Of a stretch of DNA of 8,310 bases, positions 5,372 to 8,310 are shown one piece after another (within the stretch, counting starts at the first letter, position 1; the number at the start of each line of letters is the position of its first letter). The notes below the pieces were generated by a model. It made no database searches. It worked only from the letters and a program-made list of their open reading frames with translations, and had not been told where the DNA came from. The stretch is from Planctomycetota bacterium (lineage in GTDB: Bacteria > Planctomycetota > J058 > J103), in contig RFJN01000022.1 in the NCBI GenBank assembly GCA_003694875.1, positions 1-8,310 of the forward strand, given 5' to 3'. The translations under genes and the position numbers were made by a program.

Positions 5372-6369
5372 GCGCGTCGCTGCACCACAGCCTGCGCGTG
5401 GCGGACCTGCACACCCACCCCATGCTGGGGGTGGGCTACCTCGGGCTCGGGCTGCGCGGCGGCTGGCCGCGCTGGGCGCTGCGCGGGCCGCTGCGCAACC
5501 TGCTCGGACTCGTGACGCCCGAGCAGGCGCGCCGGGGCGGGGTCGATCTGCTCGTGTTCGTGATCTATCAGCTTCCGAATCCGCGCCGCAGCTACCGGGC
5601 GGGGCTGCGGCGGCAGCTGCGCCGCTTCGAGGCGCTGTGCGCGCGGTACGCCGGGACGCTGCAGCACGTGCGCTCGAGCGAGGAGATCGAGCGGGCCTGG
5701 GCGGGCGGCAAGGTCGCGGTCCTGCTCGCGCTCGAGGGGGGGCACTCGATCGAGCGGCACCCCGAGGATCTCGTCTGGCTGCGCGACAAGGGACTCGTCT
5801 ACCTGACGATCTCGCACTTCATCGACAATCGGCTGTGCGGCACCGCCACCCACCCGCTGCGCCGCCGCTGGGGGTTGAGCCGGCGCGGGCGCGAGGTGGT
5901 GCGGCTGTGCGACGAGCTCGGGATCGTGCTCGACGTCACGCACTCGAGCGACCGGGCGCGCCGCGAGATCGCGCGTCTGTCGCGCCTGCCCGTGATCTAC
6001 TCGCACACCGGGCTGCGCCGCTTCGTTCCCCTCGAGCGCATGCAGACGGAAGCCGACATGCGCGCGGTGGCGCGCGACGGCGGGCTGGTCGGCCAGCTGC
6101 TCTCGCCCTACTTCGTGAGCGGTCGGCTGCACGGCGACGTCGACGAGGTGGCGCGCAATCTCGAGTACATGTGCGAGGTGATGGGCCCCGAGCACGTGGC
6201 GATCGGCTCCGACTTCGACTCGGGGCTCAACCCGCCCGCCCCGCTGCGCTCGATCGCGGACTACCCGCTGCTCACCGCCGCCATGCAGCGGCGCGGGCTC
6301 GGGCGCGCGGCGATCGAGCAGATCTGGAGCGGCAGCTTTCTGCGGCTGCTGCGCGCGATCGGCCGCTGA
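5368..6369 (+). CDS. M19 family (membrane/renal dipeptidase-like) metallopeptidase
   Basis: The 333-residue product fits the M19 family of zinc dipeptidases with a TIM-barrel amidohydrolase fold. Visible signatures are ALEGGHSI (121-128) with bridging Glu123, GLVYLTISHF (142-151), the metal ligands in DVTHSSD (His192) and PVIYSHTGLRR (His213), RDGGLVG (236-242) and HVAIGSDFDSG (276-286) with Asp282. The 21-residue gap between the two histidines and the 69 residues to the Asp match renal dipeptidase as I recall it. The first metal motif reads DLHTHP (13-18), so the usual H-x-D is H-x-H. There is no signal peptide or lipobox, so it is probably cytoplasmic. The GTG start overlaps the coaB-dut stop as GTGA, with only a weak ribosome-binding site, suggesting coupling. 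The substrate (dipeptide, D-amino acid peptide or lactone) cannot be told from sequence. It is the last gene of the tight run. Confidence 0.9.
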   Translation: MSASLHHSLRVADLHTHPMLGVGYLGLGLRGGWPRWALRGPLRNLLGLVTPEQARRGGVDLLVFVIYQLPNPRRSYRAGLRRQLRRFEALCARYAGTLQHVRSSEEIERAWAGGKVAVLLALEGGHSIERHPEDLVWLRDKGLVYLTISHFIDNRLCGTATHPLRRRWGLSRRGREVVRLCDELGIVLDVTHSSDRARREIARLSRLPVIYSHTGLRRFVPLERMQTEADMRAVARDGGLVGQLLSPYFVSGRLHGDVDEVARNLEYMCEVMGPEHVAIGSDFDSGLNPPAPLRSIADYPLLTAAMQRRGLGRAAIEQIWSGSFLRLLRAIGR

Positions 6370-6387
6370 GCGGCTCGCGCGGCCGCG

Positions 6388-6415
6388 TTGCGCTGTGCGA
6401 CGGGCGCGCTACGAT
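6388..6415 (+). promoter_or_regulatory. Candidate promoter of the M16C peptidase gene
   Basis: In the 78-base gap after the dipeptidase gene, TTGCGC (6388-6393) and TACGAT (6410-6415) are 16 bases apart, which would place the start near 6422. The -10 matches four of six positions with the important TA and AT; the -35 matches only TTG. This gap is the only sizeable one in the plus-strand run, which favours a promoter here. I see no hairpin followed by a T run, so read-through from upstream is also likely. Confidence 0.4.
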
Positions 6416-6447
6416 CGATCCGTTCGCCACCGAGGGGAGAGCAGCCC

Positions 6448-8310
6448 ATGGGGACGAGGCAGCAGGCATCGCGCACCGAGATCCCGGCCCCGCGGTTCGA
6501 GCCGGGGGCGCAGGAGGCGGGCTGGCGGATCGAGCGGGTGCTCGCGCTCGAGGAGATCTGCGCGCGGCTGTACCTCGCGCGCCACGAGGCGAGCGGCGCA
6601 CGCCTCGCGCACGTGCACTGCCACGATCCGGAAAACCTCTTCTCGGTGGGCTTCCTCACCCCGCCGGACGACTCGCGCGGCACCCCGCACGTGCTCGAGC
6701 ACTGCGTGCTCGCGGGCTCGGAGCGTTACCCGGTCAAGGACGCGTTCGCCGAGCTCGATCGCCGCTCGCTCGCCACCTTCCTCAACGCCTTCACCTGGCC
6801 CGACCGCACGATCTACCCCGTCTCGAGTGCGGTGCAGCCGGACTACTTCAACCTCGCCGAGGTCTACGGCGATCTGGTGTTCCGTCCGCTGCTGCGCGAC
6901 GAGACGTTCTGGCAGGAGGGGGTGCATCTCGCACCGCGCGATCCCGACGGCGAGAGTGACGAGCTCGTCTGGGCGGGGGTGGTCTACAACGAGATGCGCG
7001 GGGCGTACTCGGCGCCGGAGGAGGTGATCGAGCGCACGCTGCGGCAGCGGCTGCTGCCGGAGACGATCTACCGCTTCGATTCGGGAGGCGATCCCGACGA
7101 GATCCCGGCGCTGACGGCCGAGCAGTTGCGCGCGTTCCACCGTCGGTGCTACACCGCCGAAAACGCGCGCTTCTTCCTCTATGGAGACGTCGAGCCGGCG
7201 CGCAACCTCGCGCTGTGCGCCGAGCTGCTCGAGCGCGCCCCGCGGGCAGCCGCGCCGCGGCTTCCTGCGCTGCAGCCGCGCTGGAGCGAGCCGCGGCAGG
7301 TGACCCTGCGCTACCCTGTGGCGCCCGGCGGCGAGACGCGCGGGCGCAGCTTCTGCGTGCTCGCCTGGCTCGGGCCCGAGACCACGTCTGCCGAGGCCGT
7401 GCTTGCCCTCGACGTCGTGCTCGAGGCGCTCGTGGGGTCCGCGGCGGGGCCGCTGCGGCGTGCGCTGATCGATGCCGGTCTGGGCGCCGATCTCTATCCC
7501 TCGCACCCCTTCGACACCGAGCAGCGGCAGACGATCGTGCGCGTGGGGCTGCGCGGCACCGAGGCGCAGCACGCCGAGGCGATCGAACGGCTGGTGCTCG
7601 AGACGCTCGAGCGGGTGGTGCGCGAGGGGCTCGACCGCGAGCTCGTCGAGGCGAGCCTGCACCAGGTGGAGCTCGCCGGACGCGAGATCTCGCAGCACTT
7701 CCCGGTGACGCTGCTCACGCGCGTGGGGCGGCTGTGGTTCTACGACGGAGATCCCGCCGACGGGCTGCGCTTCGGCGAGCAGATCGCGCGGCTGCGTGAG
7801 CGGATCGCGACCGAGCCGGGCTGGCTCGAGGCGCTGATCCGCACCTGGCTGCTCGACAACCCGCACCGGCTGCGGCTCGTGGCGGAGCCCGATCCCGAGC
7901 TCGCCGGGCGGCGCGAGGCGGCGCTGCGCGCTCGACTCGCCGAGATCGCCGCAAAGCTCGACGAGCAGGAACGCGTCGCGCTGCGCGCCCGCGCGAAGCG
8001 ACTGCGCGAGCTGCAGCAGCGGCCCGATCCGCCCGAGGCGCTCGCCACCCTGCCCACGCTCTCGCCGGAGCAGATCCCTGCCGAGGTGCGGCGCGTACCG
8101 ACCGAGGTGCGCGAGCACGACGGGCTGCAGCGGCTCGAGCACCCGATCTTCGCCAACGGCATGGTCTATGTGGGACTCGGCTTCCCGCTCACCGGCGTTC
8201 CGGAGCCCGAACTGCCCTGGCTGCCGATCCTCGGTGCGGCGACGACCGGCATGGGGGCGGCGGGGCTCGACTACCAGCAGATGGCGCGGCGGCTGCTCGC
8301 CTGCACCGGC
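6448..8310 (+). CDS. M16C (PreP-like) insulinase family metallopeptidase, 3' end outside window
   Basis: The frame is open from the ATG at 6448 to the right edge (621 codons) without a stop; family members are about 970-1000 residues, so the C-terminal third is missing. It belongs to the presequence-protease branch of peptidase M16, clam-shaped zinc enzymes that degrade unfolded peptides of a few dozen residues. The inverted zinc motif HVLEH (81-85) is followed by AGSERYPVKDAF (89-100), the PreP hallmark TFLNAFTWPDRTIYP (110-124) and the distal zinc ligand Glu182 in VVYNEMRGAYS (178-188). Further on, NPHRLRLVAEPDPEL, an Arg/Glu-rich coiled region (about 490-520) and TLPTLSPEQIP mark the M16C-associated domain. 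AGGGGAG at 6433-6439, eight bases upstream, fixes the start. No signal peptide is visible, so I infer a cytoplasmic peptide scavenger. Its neighbour, the M19 dipeptidase, could finish the breakdown of its products. Confidence 0.95.
   Translation, partial: MGTRQQASRTEIPAPRFEPGAQEAGWRIERVLALEEICARLYLARHEASGARLAHVHCHDPENLFSVGFLTPPDDSRGTPHVLEHCVLAGSERYPVKDAFAELDRRSLATFLNAFTWPDRTIYPVSSAVQPDYFNLAEVYGDLVFRPLLRDETFWQEGVHLAPRDPDGESDELVWAGVVYNEMRGAYSAPEEVIERTLRQRLLPETIYRFDSGGDPDEIPALTAEQLRAFHRRCYTAENARFFLYGDVEPARNLALCAELLERAPRAAAPRLPALQPRWSEPRQVTLRYPVAPGGETRGRSFCVLAWLGPETTSAEAVLALDVVLEALVGSAAGPLRRALIDAGLGADLYPSHPFDTEQRQTIVRVGLRGTEAQHAEAIERLVLETLERVVREGLDRELVEASLHQVELAGREISQHFPVTLLTRVGRLWFYDGDPADGLRFGEQIARLRERIATEPGWLEALIRTWLLDNPHRLRLVAEPDPELAGRREAALRARLAEIAAKLDEQERVALRARAKRLRELQQRPDPPEALATLPTLSPEQIPAEVRRVPTEVREHDGLQRLEHPIFANGMVYVGLGFPLTGVPEPELPWLPILGAATTGMGAAGLDYQQMARRLLACTG

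Noticed and set aside
6370..6447. Rho-independent terminator after the dipeptidase gene
   Set aside because: There are short CG-rich self-complementary stretches (around 6378-6388) but no following run of T, so I do not call a terminator.
6409..8142. 577-codon open frame on the minus strand
   Set aside because: Antisense to the M16C peptidase, whose zinc motif and family segments are clear on the plus strand; the minus-strand translation looks like a GC-driven shadow.

Overview
The window is a compact, very GC-rich (roughly three quarters G+C by eye) bacterial chromosomal segment made of housekeeping genes. Leucine is encoded mostly by CTC and CTG, gene junctions of the ATGA, GTGA or 11-base overlap type are common, and Shine-Dalgarno sites are clear. 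The gene set (tpiA-secG, yicC-gmk, coaC/coaB next to dut, tsaB) is broadly bacterial. The coaBC-dut neighbourhood is best known from Gammaproteobacteria, so a high-GC member of the Pseudomonadota or an allied phylum is my inference; the window alone does not fix the taxon. I see no mobile elements, CRISPR array, tRNA or rRNA.

Layout. On the minus strand, from a promoter near 799-826, runs tsaB (70-762). Its stop overlaps the start of a gene of which only a hydrophobic N-terminus (1-73) is visible. Divergently, a good sigma-70 type promoter at 881-909 drives a plus-strand run of seven tightly packed genes: tpiA (1009-1848), secG (1845-2174), yicC (2189-3106), gmk (3096-3686), coaC (3683-4270), a coaB-dut fusion (4283-5371) and an M19-family dipeptidase (5368-6369). 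After a 78-base gap with a weaker promoter candidate comes a PreP-like M16C metallopeptidase (6448 onward) that runs off the right edge.

How the genes fit together. The run joins glycolysis (TpiA), protein export (SecG), RNA turnover (YicC), GMP to GDP conversion (Gmk), coenzyme A synthesis (CoaC, CoaB), dUTP removal (Dut) and peptide breakdown (M19; the M16C gene next door). It reads as a growth-linked housekeeping operon.

The most unusual point is the coenzyme A locus. The normally bifunctional CoaBC is in two pieces. CoaC ends at a TGA, CoaB restarts 12 bases later in the same reading frame behind its own ribosome-binding site, and CoaB continues without a break into a complete dUTPase carrying all five motifs. 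The result is a 362-residue CoaB-Dut protein. A single TGA codon is all that separates the locus from a CoaC-CoaB-Dut triple fusion. Other points are a HxH in place of the usual HxD metal motif in the M19 peptidase, and a C-terminal tail on TpiA that carries the secG ribosome-binding site.
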